Made by a program: the position numbers and the translations under genes. A stretch of 64,000 bases of DNA from Tindallia magadiensis (GTDB taxonomy: Bacteria; Bacillota; Clostridia; Peptostreptococcales; Tindalliaceae): the NCBI RefSeq assembly GCF_900113635.1, contig NZ_FOQA01000006.1, positions 1 to 64,000 on the forward strand, in the 5' to 3' direction. Under the pieces are notes generated by a model. The model made no database searches and was not told the DNA's origin. It saw nothing but the letters and a program-made list of their open reading frames with translations. This document shows, piece after piece, positions 36,309 to 46,120 of the stretch (its first letter is position 1; each line of letters opens with the position of its first letter).

Positions 36309-36884
36309 CTATCCATCAAACCTCCGCTTTTCCTGCTCCAAAAAAGCATCTCCATATTCAGCTACTGTGGCATAAAAATCAGCTTTGGGATTATTTTTTA
36401 TATCCTTAAAAAGCTGTGGCATCCAACAAAGAATATGTTGATGAAAAAACTCCTTTTGAACTTCTTCTGTCTTTTGATTTTCTACTAACAGAGCCATAAA
36501 GGCTAGTTCAACAGAGGCATGATCTTCTGGATGGCTCTTTTCCCCTTCTATTTTCAATCCATGGTTAAGATAAAAAGCCCTTACCTTTTCCCATGGTTCT
36601 TGCATCACTAATTGATCTTTAGATCGGTAAACGGATTCATATGCCTTTACACCTTCTGGCATGATGAAGATATGAGCGTATTCAACAGCAAGGTCTTCAT
36701 CTTGTTTTGTCAAAATTCGCTGATTCATTTTTTCCTTAATGTTTTCAACAAGCATCGTATCTTCTGAAGAAATAGCTTTCAAGCAGCTTAAAAGCTTTTT
36801 AATGTCCTCATATTTTAACTGATCATCCAAAAATCTGGAAAGAATGGAGTAATGCCATATCCTGTCACTAACCATTTCCATCAT
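36309..36884 (-). CDS. TorD/DmsD-family molybdoenzyme chaperone
   Basis: 191 residues, all-helical. EYAHIFIMPEGVKAYESVYRS near 67-87 and HPEDHASVELAFMALLVENQ near 118-137 match the TorD family signatures (the E-P-x-D-H motif appears as HPEDH), and FHQHILCWMPQLFKDI near 147-162 is the usual C-terminal helix. Such proteins bind the Tat signal of their partner and hold it back until the cofactor is inserted. It lies 38 bases upstream of the molybdoenzyme gene, a specific pairing. The start is ATG 36884, with a weak GGTGAT site upstream; ATG 36881 is possible. Confidence 0.82.
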   Translation of the reverse strand: MMEMVSDRIWHYSILSRFLDDQLKYEDIKKLLSCLKAISSEDTMLVENIKEKMNQRILTKQDEDLAVEYAHIFIMPEGVKAYESVYRSKDQLVMQEPWEKVRAFYLNHGLKIEGEKSHPEDHASVELAFMALLVENQKTEEVQKEFFHQHILCWMPQLFKDIKNNPKADFYATVAEYGDAFLEQEKRRFDG

Positions 36885-37145
36885 ACGCTTATCACCACTT
36901 TCATAATATCGTTAATTAATTAACCTTTCTTTTTTCACAAAAACGCTCAGCCTATCTTTTTAATGATCAATATCATTAAGTCCTTCCTGCCAATACATCG
37001 ATAAAAAGATATATTTGTATATGTTTTTCTACCGCCTACCTACCCATATATTCTCACAGTATTTTTTACTCCCCGTCTTTCTATCCATTTCCTTAAATAA
37101 ATTCACATTTATTGTTATTCTTTTCACACCAACAGGCATAGTAAA
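36885..37145. other. Intergenic control region of the molybdoenzyme operon
   Basis: This gap between tatC and torD has no gene. It holds a Crp/Fnr-type box (36960-36979), a 14-base perfect palindrome GTTAATTAATTAAC (36911-36924) closer to torD, and runs of A/T. A -10-like TATTAT lies at about 36906 on the minus strand with no good -35, so a regulated, activator-dependent promoter is plausible. The left part (37000-37145) shows nothing I recognise apart from the tatC hairpin at its end. Confidence 0.45.
36960..36979. promoter_or_regulatory. Crp/Fnr-family binding site upstream of torD
   Basis: TTAATGAT-CAAT-ATCATTAA, a perfect inverted repeat holding the core TGA-N6-TCA of Crp/Fnr regulators. 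It lies about 85 bases before the torD start, where a class I activator could sit. Anaerobic or redox control of the exported molybdoenzyme would be logical. No fnr-like gene is in the window. Confidence 0.6.
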
Positions 37146-37191
37146 CCTTTAGGCTTTTTCATGACAACTAATTGAATCATAAAGCCTAAGG
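37146..37191. terminator. Hairpin at the end of tatC
   Basis: CCTTTAGGCTTT (37146-37157) pairs with AAAGCCTAAGG (37181-37191) with one bulged base and a 23-base loop; the arm overlaps the tatC stop. On the minus strand only TTTAC follows, so it may attenuate rather than fully stop transcription from tatC into torD. Confidence 0.5.
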
Positions 37192-37932
37192 ATTTTCTGA
37201 TGCCTGTTTTTTTCTTTTTCGTATTTGAATAATCGCTACTAGAATAATACCTATTTCATACAACAGCCACAAAGGACCACCGATCATCATTTGAGAAATA
37301 ACATCTGGCGGTGTAATTAATGCTGAGCCTACCGCTATTACCAAAAGTACATACTTTCTATTCCTTCGCAAAAAAGGTGCACTCACAATATTCATCATGC
37401 CTAATACCACAAACAGCAGCGGCAACTGAAACACCAGTCCAAAGGTCAGAATAAATTGTGTTACAAAGGAAATATATTGAGTGATGGTAAACATCGGCAC
37501 CAAATCCTGAGATGCAAACTTTAGAAAAAAAGTAATTGCAAAAGGAAATGCAATGCGATACGCAAACCATATTCCTGTTGAAAACATAAGCAGCATCAAA
37601 AACACAACCGGAAATAAAATTCGTTTTTCATTTTTATACAAGGCCGGCATGACAAAGGCTAAAAATTGATACACGATCACAGGCATCGCTAAAATAATCC
37701 CCGCAAGAATCGCCAATCTTATATTTGCCATCAAGGCTTCCGGCGGCGATATATAAATCAATTCTAAAGTGCCAGCTGGTTGAATCAAAAGTCGCCTAAT
37801 CTCTTCAACATAAAGAAAACTTAGAGCTGAGGTTATCAAAAGAGCGATTAGGCATACAATCAGTCTTCTTCTGAATTCTTCCAGATGTTGAATTAAACTC
37901 ATATGTTTTGTCTCTCGCTCCAAGTGCTCCAC
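37186..37932 (-). CDS. tatC: Sec-independent translocase subunit TatC
   Basis: 248 residues with six membrane helices. The conserved cytoplasmic N-terminus MSLIQHLEEFRRRLIVC, FLYVEEIRRLLIQPAG and the periplasmic-loop region ISPPEALMANIRLAILAGII fit TatC, the receptor for twin-arginine signal peptides. It begins at GTG 37932, directly after the stop of the short tatA-like gene; ATG 37902 (MSLIQHL) is an alternative and neither has a strong ribosome-binding site. Three tatA-like genes lie upstream, and the only Tat substrate seen here is the molybdoenzyme downstream, which suggests a dedicated system. Confidence 0.93.
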   Translation of the reverse strand: MEHLERETKHMSLIQHLEEFRRRLIVCLIALLITSALSFLYVEEIRRLLIQPAGTLELIYISPPEALMANIRLAILAGIILAMPVIVYQFLAFVMPALYKNEKRILFPVVFLMLLMFSTGIWFAYRIAFPFAITFFLKFASQDLVPMFTITQYISFVTQFILTFGLVFQLPLLFVVLGMMNIVSAPFLRRNRKYVLLVIAVGSALITPPDVISQMMIGGPLWLLYEIGIILVAIIQIRKRKKQASENP

Positions 37933-38094
37933 CTAATTTCTACTTATTGTATCATCATCTTTCAACTCATCTTTGTAATCTTTCACGCTTTTTTTAACAG
38001 ATTTTCCTAAAACACTAAACCTGCCTGGCCCAAGGATTAGTAGCACTAAACCAAGAACCAGCAAAATCTCCATAAAACCAAACCTCACACTCAT
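37933..38094 (-). CDS. Short third TatA/E-like protein
   Basis: 53 residues, below usual gene-finder length cut-offs. It reads MSVRFGFMEILLVLGLVLLI, then LGPGRFSVLGKSVKKSVKDY and a short acidic tail. The single helix, the FGPxKLP-like hinge (here LGPGRFS) and an amphipathic basic segment match TatA/E, though the hinge and the phenylalanine-glycine signature are weaker than in the two longer copies. It lies 19 bases after the second tatA and its stop touches the tatC start, so it belongs to the operon. It may be a specialised TatB-like or regulatory subunit, or a degenerating copy. Confidence 0.75.
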   Translation of the reverse strand: MSVRFGFMEILLVLGLVLLILGPGRFSVLGKSVKKSVKDYKDELKDDDTISRN

Positions 38095-38113
38095 CACCTG
38101 CTTTCAAGCATCT

Positions 38114-38296
38114 TCATTTTTTATCTGAAGAAGCATCTTCTACGCTTACACTATCCGTCATCTCTTTGGTCGCTGACTTAAATTCTCTAATGCCTTTCCC
38201 TAAAGACTTCCCTATTTCCGGCAGTTTAGAAGGCCCAAAAATCAATAGCGCTAGTCCAAATACCAGTAAAATTTCCTGAAATCCTATTCGCCCCAT
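38114..38296 (-). CDS. tatA: TatA/E-family translocase protein, copy 2
   Basis: 60 residues: [20 protein letters not shown], the hinge [15 protein letters not shown], an amphipathic helix [11 protein letters not shown], then an acidic/serine tail. The N-terminal 40 residues are almost identical to the next copy upstream (38416-38631), so the pair arose by recent tandem duplication. GGAAGGTGAGG precedes ATG. TatA forms the protein-conducting part of the twin-arginine pathway. Confidence 0.92.
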   Translation of the reverse strand: MGRIGFQEILLVFGLALLIFGPSKLPEIGKSLGKGIREFKSATKEMTDSVSVEDASSDKK

Positions 38297-38415
38297 TTTT
38301 CCACCTCACCTTCCAGTCGTCTTCAATAGTACGCTGTTATTATGGTTAACGATGATTCATTCTAGGTTCATTATATCATATTATCTTAGCGATGCAATCA
38401 GCTTAGCAAAGCTCT

Positions 38416-38631
38416 TTATTGCTCCTCTTTATTATCTCCATTTGATTCCGAAGCTTCTTCCTTCGTTTTGTTCTCTGTTTTTTCTTCTGAGTTTTTTTCT
38501 ATCGTAGCGCTCTTAAACTCTCTAATCCCTTTACCTAGAGATTTTCCAATTTCTGGTAACTTTGCCGGTCCAAAAATCAATAGCGCTAGTCCAAATACAA
38601 GTGCTAATTCTTGAAAGCCTATTCTTCCCAT
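38416..38631 (-). CDS. tatA: TatA/E-family translocase protein, copy 1
   Basis: 71 residues: [40 protein letters not shown], then a longer Glu/Lys/Asn-rich tail. It differs from copy 2 mainly in this tail. It starts 38 bases after the uvrA stop, with AAAGGGGA upstream of ATG, so it could be read through from uvrA or from a promoter inside its end. A 119-base gap with no clear terminator separates it from copy 2. Confidence 0.92.
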   Translation of the reverse strand: MGRIGFQELALVFGLALLIFGPAKLPEIGKSLGKGIREFKSATIEKNSEEKTENKTKEEASESNGDNKEEQ

Positions 38632-38669
38632 GTTGATCCCCTTTCTTCTTTTCCATCTTCATTCTTCGT

Positions 38670-41528
38670 TTATTGCGCCTTTAATTGATCCCGTTCCTCA
38701 TTCAAGACCGTTCTTAAGAATCTTCCTGTATAAGATTTTTTACACGCAGCCACTTTTTCCGGCGTACCGGCAATAACCAACTCTCCTCCACCAGCTCCTC
38801 CTTCTGGCCCAAGATCTATAATGAAGTCTGCTGTTTTAATAACCTCTAGATTATGTTCAATCACCACTACCGTATTCCCCGCATCAACCAAACGTTGCAA
38901 CACAGTGATTAGTGTTTCAACGTCTGCTATGTGAAGACCAGTTGTTGGCTCATCCAGCACATAAAACGTTTTGCCGGTATTCTTCTTCCCTAGCTCCGTT
39001 GATAATTTTATTCGCTGCGCTTCTCCACCAGATAACTGGGTAGATGGCTGCCCTAACTGAATATAACTAAGCCCGACATCCATCATGGTCTGCAGCTTTC
39101 TTTTTATAACAGGAATGCTTTCAAAGAATAAAAGTGCCTCTTCCACATTCATCTCCAGAACATCAGCAATATTTTTACCCTTGTACTTTACTTCTAGTGT
39201 TTCTCTATTGTATCGTTTCCCTTTACAAACTTCACAGGGGATATATACATCTGGTAAAAAGTGCATTTCTATCTTAATAATGCCATCGCCTTTACACGCC
39301 TCACAACGTCCACCTTTCAGGTTAAAACTAAATCTACCTTTTTGATACCCCCGCATTTTAGCCGTCGGGGTCTGTGCAAACAAATCCCTAATATGGTCAA
39401 AAACACCTGTATAGGTAGCCGGATTAGAGCGAGGTGTTCGCCCAATAGGATCTTGACTTACTTTAATCACTTTATCTATATGTTCCATACCCTCAATTGT
39501 CTGGTGACTACCTGGTTTTTCCCTACTTTTATAAAACTCTTGTGCCATTCGTTTATAAAGCACTTCATTTACTAGCGTACTTTTCCCAGAGCCAGAAACA
39601 CCCGTCACGCAAGTCATAAGTCCTAAAGGAAGTGTTACATCCAGTTTTTTTAGATTGTTTGCTGCTGCCCCAACGACTTTAATGTTTTCATCCCCAGGTC
39701 TTCTTCTGGTAGTAGGTACTGGTATAAACCTTTCTCCTTTGAGGTATTTCCCAGTGATTGATGCATCTGTTTCCATAACTTCTTTAACGGTTCCCTGAGC
39801 AACCAATTGTCCGCCATGTATGCCTGCACCGGGGCCTATATCCACTAAATGATCAGCGTTCATGATCGTGTCTTCATCATGTTCTACTACAATTACCGTA
39901 TTCCCAAGATCCGTTAAGTTTCGAAGCGTTTTTAAGAGTCTGGCATTATCTCTCTGATGTAAGCCTATGCTTGGCTCATCTAAGATATACAAAACACCCA
40001 CCAGACTGGAACCTATTTGTGTTGCTAATCTGATTCTCTGGGACTCTCCACCAGAAAGTGTCCCTGCACTTCTGGCCAAAGTCAAATAATCTAACCCAAC
40101 ATCTTGCAGGAAATGTAGTCGGTTTTTAATTTCCTTAAAGATCTGCTTGGCAATCATCATTTTTTGATCACTTAAGGCTAGTTTATTAAAAAAGTCAACC
40201 GACTCCTTAACAGACATTAATGTGATTTCATTAATATTAGAGCCTCCTACGGTTACGGCTAGTGAGATATCTTTTAACCTTGCACCTTTACAAGATGGGC
40301 ATGGGCTTTCACTCATAAAGGATTCAATTCGGTCTCTCATATACTCCGAGTTTGTTTCTTTGTATCTTCTGCTAAGATTTGGAATAACCCCTTCATAAAT
40401 AGAGGAGTGTTGCTTTTTACCGCCAAATCTTGATTCAAATTCAAAGTGTATCACGTCATCTGATCCATATAACAAAGCTTTCAAAAAATCAGCAGGAAGG
40501 TCTTTAATAGGCTTGTCTAAGCTTATATGATAGTAGTCCGCCATTTGTTCTACCATTTTAAAATAGTACCCATCTTCCGATTGCTGACCGTTAGCACTTC
40601 CCCAGGCAGCAATAGCGCCTTCTCTAATGCTTAAGGTTTTGTCCGGAATGACTAAGTCAGGATCTACTTCTTTCATATGGCCAATGCCTTTGCACACAGA
40701 GCAAGCGCCATATGGATTGTTAAAAGAAAACATCCTTGGGCTCAGTTCTTCCATTCCAATGTGATGTTCCGGGCAAGATAAATGAGTAGAATAAAGGATG
40801 TCTTCTTCATTATCTACATCTATCAGTACAAGACCTTCTGTAAATTTAAGGGCTGTCTCTAAAGAATCCGCTAATCTTTGTTCAATGCCCGGTTTAACCA
40901 CAATCCTGTCCACAACGATTTCAATATGGTGTTTTTTGTTTTTATTTAGTTTAATTTCTTCATATATTTCGCGTATTTCACCATTGACCCGGATACGTAC
41001 AAATCCATCTTTTCTTATTTGTTCCAGTTGTTTTTGGTGCTCACCTTTTTTCCCTCTTACTACCGGTGCCAGAATCTGAATTTTTGTTCTTTCTTCCATA
41101 TTCATTATTTTATCAACCATTTCTTCAATGGTTATTTGACTTATTTCTTCATGACACACCGGACAATGAGGCGTTCCAGCTCTCGCAAATAGTAATCGAT
41201 AGTAATCGTATATTTCTGTAACCGTACCTACCGTAGAACGTGGATTTTTACTGGTAGTTTTTTGATCAATAGAAATGGCAGGACTTAAGCCTTCGATATA
41301 GTCCACATCCGGTTTTTCCATTTGTCCTAAAAATTGCCGAGCATAGGATGAGAGGCTTTCAATATACCGTCTCTGTCCTTCAGCATAAATGGTATCAAAG
41401 GCTAAGGATGTTTTTCCTGAACCTGATAAACCTGTCATTACGACCAATTTTTCTCTCGGAATGGTTATATTGATATTCTTAAGATTATGTTCTCTTGCAC
41501 CTTTAATAATAATTTCGTTTTTTGCCAC
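38670..41528 (-). CDS. uvrA: UvrABC system protein A
   Basis: Damage-sensing ATPase of nucleotide excision repair, 952 residues. Two ABC modules: Walker [15 protein letters not shown] near 33 and [14 protein letters not shown] near 640, signatures [12 protein letters not shown] near 490 and [12 protein letters not shown] near 830. Zinc modules are CPVCHEEI...CPEHH and [11 protein letters not shown]...[10 protein letters not shown] near 735-765. Starts with GTG 41528 preceded by GAGGTG. It follows uvrB by 18 bases. Confidence 0.96.
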   Translation of the reverse strand: MAKNEIIIKGAREHNLKNINITIPREKLVVMTGLSGSGKTSLAFDTIYAEGQRRYIESLSSYARQFLGQMEKPDVDYIEGLSPAISIDQKTTSKNPRSTVGTVTEIYDYYRLLFARAGTPHCPVCHEEISQITIEEMVDKIMNMEERTKIQILAPVVRGKKGEHQKQLEQIRKDGFVRIRVNGEIREIYEEIKLNKNKKHHIEIVVDRIVVKPGIEQRLADSLETALKFTEGLVLIDVDNEEDILYSTHLSCPEHHIGMEELSPRMFSFNNPYGACSVCKGIGHMKEVDPDLVIPDKTLSIREGAIAAWGSANGQQSEDGYYFKMVEQMADYYHISLDKPIKDLPADFLKALLYGSDDVIHFEFESRFGGKKQHSSIYEGVIPNLSRRYKETNSEYMRDRIESFMSESPCPSCKGARLKDISLAVTVGGSNINEITLMSVKESVDFFNKLALSDQKMMIAKQIFKEIKNRLHFLQDVGLDYLTLARSAGTLSGGESQRIRLATQIGSSLVGVLYILDEPSIGLHQRDNARLLKTLRNLTDLGNTVIVVEHDEDTIMNADHLVDIGPGAGIHGGQLVAQGTVKEVMETDASITGKYLKGERFIPVPTTRRRPGDENIKVVGAAANNLKKLDVTLPLGLMTCVTGVSGSGKSTLVNEVLYKRMAQEFYKSREKPGSHQTIEGMEHIDKVIKVSQDPIGRTPRSNPATYTGVFDHIRDLFAQTPTAKMRGYQKGRFSFNLKGGRCEACKGDGIIKIEMHFLPDVYIPCEVCKGKRYNRETLEVKYKGKNIADVLEMNVEEALLFFESIPVIKRKLQTMMDVGLSYIQLGQPSTQLSGGEAQRIKLSTELGKKNTGKTFYVLDEPTTGLHIADVETLITVLQRLVDAGNTVVVIEHNLEVIKTADFIIDLGPEGGAGGGELVIAGTPEKVAACKKSYTGRFLRTVLNEERDQLKAQ

Positions 41529-41546
41529 ATCTGCACCTCATTCACT

Positions 41547-43559
41547 TTATCTCTTTTTATTCATTAAACCGTTTTCTGCTTCTATATTTTTAATCCACAT
41601 GATTTCATCTCTAAGGGCTGCTGCTTTCTCAAATTCCAAATTCTTAGCCGCCTCATTCATTTCTTTTTCAAGCTGTTTGATCTGTTTTTGCGCCGCTTTC
41701 CCTTGCAAAGGCTTGCCTTTTCCTTTTGGAGAAGTTTGGTATTCTTCAACTTCCTCTGCTACTTTTGTTGCTTCAATAACATCTCTTACTTTTTTCATAA
41801 TGCTTTGAGGCGTAATACCATGATCTTGATTATGTTTCATTTGAATTTCTCGTCGACGTTCTGTTTCATCTATTGCTCGTTTCATCGAAGGCGTTATTTT
41901 ATCTCCATAAAGGATGACTTTTCCATCAACATTCCTAGCTGCCCTTCCAATGGTTTGTATTAATGATATTTCTGATCTTAAAAAGCCTTCTTTATCAGCA
42001 TCCAAGATTGCCACCAAGGCCACTTCCGGAAGATCCAGTCCTTCTCTCAGTAAATTAATCCCTACCAGAACATCAAACTTTCCAAGTCGCAACTCCCGAA
42101 TAATTTCCATGCGTTCCATCGTATCGATATCCGAGTGTAAATAACGAACTTTGATATTTGCTTCTGTTAAATAGCGAGTTAGGTCTTCGGACATTTTTTT
42201 TGTTAATGTTGTAATTAAAACTCTTTGATTGTTTTCGATACAAAGATGAATTTCTCCCAGCAAGTCATCTATCTGACCTTTTACCGGTCTTACATCAATC
42301 GGTGGATCTACTAATCCGGTTGGTCTTAGAAGTTGTTCTGTTATGTTTTGGCTGTGTTCCATTTCATACGGACCAGGGGTTGCACTAACGTACACAGCCT
42401 GATGGATCATTTTTTCAAATTCAGGAAAATTTAATGGCCGGTTATCAAGTGCTGACGGCAACCTAAATCCGTACTCTATTAAAGATTCTTTGCGAGAGCG
42501 ATCGCCACCATACATTCCTCTGATTTGAGGGATTGTTACATGGGATTCATCGATCAGTAGCAAAAAATCATCTGGGAAGTAGTCAATTAATGTAAAGGGA
42601 CGACTGCCTGCCGGTCTTCCTGTCAAATGCCTGGAGTAATTTTCTATGCCTTGGCAATAACCCATTTCTCGAAGCATTTCGATGTCATATTTTGTTCTTT
42701 GTTCTATTCGTTGAGCCTCTAAATATTTTTCCTGCTCTTTATAGTAATTTATCCTATCGGCTAGTTCTTTCTCAATACTTCCTACTGCTTTTTCTACTTT
42801 ATCAGCTCTTGTCGCATAGTGAGATGCCGGAAAAATCGCCAGATGCTGCCGCGATCCTATTACTTCGCCTGTCAAAACATTTATCTCCGTTATTCGATCT
42901 ATTTCATCACCAAAAAATTCAACACGCTGTGCATTTTCAGAGGCAGAAGCTGGAAATATTTCCAGCACATCTCCTCTTACCCGAAAAGTACCTCTTGTAA
43001 AATTAATATCGTTTCGATGATATTGTATATCGATCAATTTTTTCACGATTTCATCACGGTTTCGTTCCATACCAACACGAAGAGATACTACCAGCTCCTT
43101 ATATTCTTCCGGATCTCCTAAACCGTATATGCAGGAAACACTGGCAACAATCAAAACATCTTTTCTTTCAAAAAGAGCTGTGGTTGCCGAATGTCGTAAT
43201 TTATCAATTTCATCATTGATTGATGCATCTTTTTCAATATACAGGTCACTATGTGCCACATAAGCTTCCGGCTGATAATAATCATAATAGCTGACAAAAT
43301 ATTCAACCGCATTTTCTGGAAAAAACTCTCTAAACTCACTGCAAAGTTGAGCCGCTAGCGTTTTATTATGTGCAATAACCAGCGTTGGTTTTTGTACCTG
43401 TTCCACTACTTTTGCCATCGTATACGTTTTACCAGAACCTGTCACGCCTAAGAGTGTTTGATGTTTTAAGTCTTCTTCTATTCCCTTACTGAGACTTTTT
43501 ATTGCTTTAGGCTGATCGCCCATTGGTTGAAAATCTGCAAAAACTTTGAATGGTTTCAT
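41547..43559 (-). CDS. uvrB: UvrABC system protein B
   Basis: Helicase-like DNA-damage-verifying subunit, about 670 residues. Walker [15 protein letters not shown] near 37, the beta-hairpin region [11 protein letters not shown] near 95, [20 protein letters not shown] near 340, helicase motifs [20 protein letters not shown] and QTIGRAARN near 545, and a C-terminal UVR helix pair ([21 protein letters not shown]). ATG 43559 has AAAGGTGA about 9 bases upstream, so the longer frame from 43583 is not used. Confidence 0.96.
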   Translation of the reverse strand: MKPFKVFADFQPMGDQPKAIKSLSKGIEEDLKHQTLLGVTGSGKTYTMAKVVEQVQKPTLVIAHNKTLAAQLCSEFREFFPENAVEYFVSYYDYYQPEAYVAHSDLYIEKDASINDEIDKLRHSATTALFERKDVLIVASVSCIYGLGDPEEYKELVVSLRVGMERNRDEIVKKLIDIQYHRNDINFTRGTFRVRGDVLEIFPASASENAQRVEFFGDEIDRITEINVLTGEVIGSRQHLAIFPASHYATRADKVEKAVGSIEKELADRINYYKEQEKYLEAQRIEQRTKYDIEMLREMGYCQGIENYSRHLTGRPAGSRPFTLIDYFPDDFLLLIDESHVTIPQIRGMYGGDRSRKESLIEYGFRLPSALDNRPLNFPEFEKMIHQAVYVSATPGPYEMEHSQNITEQLLRPTGLVDPPIDVRPVKGQIDDLLGEIHLCIENNQRVLITTLTKKMSEDLTRYLTEANIKVRYLHSDIDTMERMEIIRELRLGKFDVLVGINLLREGLDLPEVALVAILDADKEGFLRSEISLIQTIGRAARNVDGKVILYGDKITPSMKRAIDETERRREIQMKHNQDHGITPQSIMKKVRDVIEATKVAEEVEEYQTSPKGKGKPLQGKAAQKQIKQLEKEMNEAAKNLEFEKAAALRDEIMWIKNIEAENGLMNKKR

Positions 43560-43611
43560 GTCAAAATCACCTTTATTCATCAAGAAATTTACTGTTGCTA
43601 TCTTGCTCTTA

Positions 43612-44832
43612 TTACCGTTTTTGTAATAACTCTATTGCTTGTTGTAGTTGAACGTCTTCCTGTAATTCCAAGTCCTGCCCCTGACTTTCCAATAATTCTT
43701 CTTCCGATATTTCCACTACATGGTCAGGTTTGATCCCTTTGTCATGAATACTGCGCCCAGAAGGCGTAAAATATTCAGAAACTGTAAACTTAAACCCTGT
43801 TCCATCAGGAAGTTGTTGCATTTCCTGTACAAGACCTTTTCCAAATGACTGTTCACCAACAAGAATCGCTTTTTCATGATCTTGCAAAGCACCAGCCAGT
43901 ATTTCAGATGCACTGGCAGATCCTTCATTAATCAATACCACTAATTCCACATCATAATTCCCTTCACTTGCATATTCTTCTTTACGATTGCCATGCCTAT
44001 CTTCTGTATATACAATTAAGCTTTCATCCAATAACAAATCTGACATACGTATTGCCGAACTTAATAATCCGCCCGGATTGTTTCTTAAATCTAAAATAAC
44101 ACGATCTATTCCTTGTCTTGTCAATTCATCCATTTCAAATTGAAAATCAGAAGCCGTTTTCTCATCGAAATTTGTGACACGTATATAACCTATCTTGTCT
44201 TCCATAACTTCCGCGCGTACAGACTGAATTCTTATGATTTCTCGTACAACAGATATTTCTACAGCTTCTTCTTGGTTCCTTTTCATAATTTCCAGCTTAA
44301 CTTCTGTGTCTGCATCGCCTCTCATTAACGAAACAGCATCATCTAACCGATTTCCTGATACATCTTCATCATCAACTCTAATAATCCGATCACCCGTGTT
44401 TAATCCGGCTCTTTCTCCCGGAGTATCTTCAATAGGAGATACAACTGAAACATAGCCTTCTTCATCTGCTGTAACAATAATTCCAATGCCTCCATAAACG
44501 CCTTGAGTACTCATCAACATATCCGACATGTCTTTAGCATCTAAATACGTAGTATATGGATCTCCTACAGCTTCGAACATACCATGAATAGCACCGTCAA
44601 TAAGGACCTCTTCCTCCAGCTCTACATAATACTCTTCCATGAGAAAATGTTTTAGCTGGACTACTTTTCCCATATTATCATTTTCCTCTATAAGCTTTTG
44701 ATACATTTCATGACTAATCACCATCTTGTTTCCAATGTTTAGTGCAATCATATTGCTGACACTAAAGGTTGTAAATGCTGTGAAAATAACCAGCATAATC
44801 ATTGCTGTAAAAGCTTTCCTTTTGCTTATCAT
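43612..44832 (-). CDS. ctpA: S41-family C-terminal processing peptidase
   Basis: About 406-residue serine protease outside the membrane. An uncleaved signal anchor (about residues 8-28) is followed by the N-terminal helical part, a PDZ domain ([20 protein letters not shown], near 115-190) and the tail-specific protease core: [10 protein letters not shown] near 260, catalytic Ser in [15 protein letters not shown] near 304 and Lys in [11 protein letters not shown] near 330. Homologues trim exported or membrane proteins. It follows the envC-like gene with a terminator and its own promoter between. ATG 44832 has AAGGGGA upstream. Confidence 0.92.
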   Translation of the reverse strand: MISKRKAFTAMIMLVIFTAFTTFSVSNMIALNIGNKMVISHEMYQKLIEENDNMGKVVQLKHFLMEEYYVELEEEVLIDGAIHGMFEAVGDPYTTYLDAKDMSDMLMSTQGVYGGIGIIVTADEEGYVSVVSPIEDTPGERAGLNTGDRIIRVDDEDVSGNRLDDAVSLMRGDADTEVKLEIMKRNQEEAVEISVVREIIRIQSVRAEVMEDKIGYIRVTNFDEKTASDFQFEMDELTRQGIDRVILDLRNNPGGLLSSAIRMSDLLLDESLIVYTEDRHGNRKEEYASEGNYDVELVVLINEGSASASEILAGALQDHEKAILVGEQSFGKGLVQEMQQLPDGTGFKFTVSEYFTPSGRSIHDKGIKPDHVVEISEEELLESQGQDLELQEDVQLQQAIELLQKR

Positions 44833-44874
44833 CAAATTTCCCCTTTTCAAATTATTACTACCCTTTTAACAACT

Positions 44875-44903
44875 ATTGTATCGCATATTTTATAAGCTGA
44901 CTA
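44875..44903 (-). promoter_or_regulatory. Promoter of ctpA-uvrB-uvrA
   Basis: On the minus strand TAGTCA (44903-44898), a 17-base spacer and TACAAT (44880-44875), just after the envC terminator and about 45 bases before ctpA. Confidence 0.5.
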
Positions 44904-44921
44904 CCGCTCTGAAATCCTTAG

Positions 44922-44953
44922 AAAAAAAGCACCTCTCTTCTGAGAGATGCTTT
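44922..44953 (-). terminator. Terminator after the envC-like gene
   Basis: On the minus strand AAAGCATCTCTC pairs with GAGAGGTGCTTT (one G-T pair, 4-base loop), followed by about seven T. It lies 10 bases after the envC stop. Confidence 0.88.
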
Positions 44954-44963
44954 TCACTCCACT

Positions 44964-46091
44964 TTATTGCAACCATGGCATTGGATCTACATATTTCCCG
45001 TTTTTCCTAACTTCAAAATGCAAGTGAGGTCCTGTTGACATTCCCGTACTCCCCACTTTTGCAATCACCTGACCTGCCGTTACCCGCTCTCCTTCAGAAA
45101 CGATCAATCGGTCGCAATGAGCATAAAGAGTGATAATACCACCTCCATGATCAATAAAGATGGTTCTGCCATAACCACCACGACTCCCCGAAAAAGCTAC
45201 AGTCCCTGGACCTGCGGCGATAATATCCGTTCCCGTAGGAGCAGGAATATCAATTCCTGAGTGAAAACGGTTTGTCCCAAGGATTGGATGAATTCTATTG
45301 CCATAAGGTGACGATATGCGGGAATGACCAGGCACCGGCCAACGCATTTCTCCCCCTTCATAATCCCTATCGGATTGAAGGTTTACCAAAACCTGCTCTA
45401 AGTTTCGTGCTTCCTGTTCCAACTGATCCAACTGTGCTTCTAATGCCTGCTTATCTTCCGCAAGCTGAGATTGAAGCCTTTGTTGTTCACCCCTGGTAAC
45501 TACCAGGTATTCCCGTTGATTTTCAACAGTCCTTTTCAGTTCTGCTAAGTAGCGTCGATTTGCTTCCAGTTCAGCTTTCTTATCTTCAATCAGGATCTTT
45601 TGATCTTCCATAAATTGAATCAATTCAATATCACTTTCAACAATGAGCTTTACCATATCCATATTACTCAGCAGTTCAGAAAAATCTTTAGAATTAAACA
45701 ATACTTCTGCATAAGCAGCATTTCCATTCCGATACATTGCGTCCAATCTTTTTCCTAGTAGTTCTTCTTTTTCTTCAATGGTTTCAATAGCTTCTTCCAA
45801 TGCTAACTGAGTTTCAAGGATTCGATTTTCCGTGTCAGCAATCTGGTTGTTAAGAGAGTTTACTTCTTCCTCTGCTTTTTGTATTTCACCATTTAAGTAG
45901 TTTAATTGTTCTGTGACACTTCGCTGTTCTCTTGTGTTTTCTCGAATGGCCGAGTCTATGCTTTGCCGCTGATTTTGAAGCTCCTGTAGTTGGCGGTTGA
46001 TTTGTTCAACCTCACTCCCGAATGTCACTTGTGTAAATCCAATAGCAATCAGAACGAGTAATGTTAGCGTTATTTTATGTACTCTTCGCAA
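44964..46091 (-). CDS. EnvC-like M23 murein endopeptidase/activator
   Basis: About 375 residues. A signal peptide (about 1-25, TLTLLVLIAIGFTQVTFGSE) is followed by a long coiled coil (about 27-235, many QxxLxxL repeats) and a LytM/M23 domain (about 250-370) with RISSPYGNRIHPI, HSGIDIPAPTGTDI and HLHFEVRKNGKYVDP. The zinc ligands of active M23 enzymes (HxxxD and HxH) are present, so it may cut peptidoglycan itself, unlike E. coli EnvC. It sits directly behind ftsEX, which controls such proteins across the membrane. The start is TTG 46091, 6 bases after GGAGG; no ATG fits. Confidence 0.9.
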   Translation of the reverse strand: MRRVHKITLTLLVLIAIGFTQVTFGSEVEQINRQLQELQNQRQSIDSAIRENTREQRSVTEQLNYLNGEIQKAEEEVNSLNNQIADTENRILETQLALEEAIETIEEKEELLGKRLDAMYRNGNAAYAEVLFNSKDFSELLSNMDMVKLIVESDIELIQFMEDQKILIEDKKAELEANRRYLAELKRTVENQREYLVVTRGEQQRLQSQLAEDKQALEAQLDQLEQEARNLEQVLVNLQSDRDYEGGEMRWPVPGHSRISSPYGNRIHPILGTNRFHSGIDIPAPTGTDIIAAGPGTVAFSGSRGGYGRTIFIDHGGGIITLYAHCDRLIVSEGERVTAGQVIAKVGSTGMSTGPHLHFEVRKNGKYVDPMPWLQ

Positions 46092-46120
46092 ATGAATTCC
46101 TCCTTCCACAGCACATTTCC

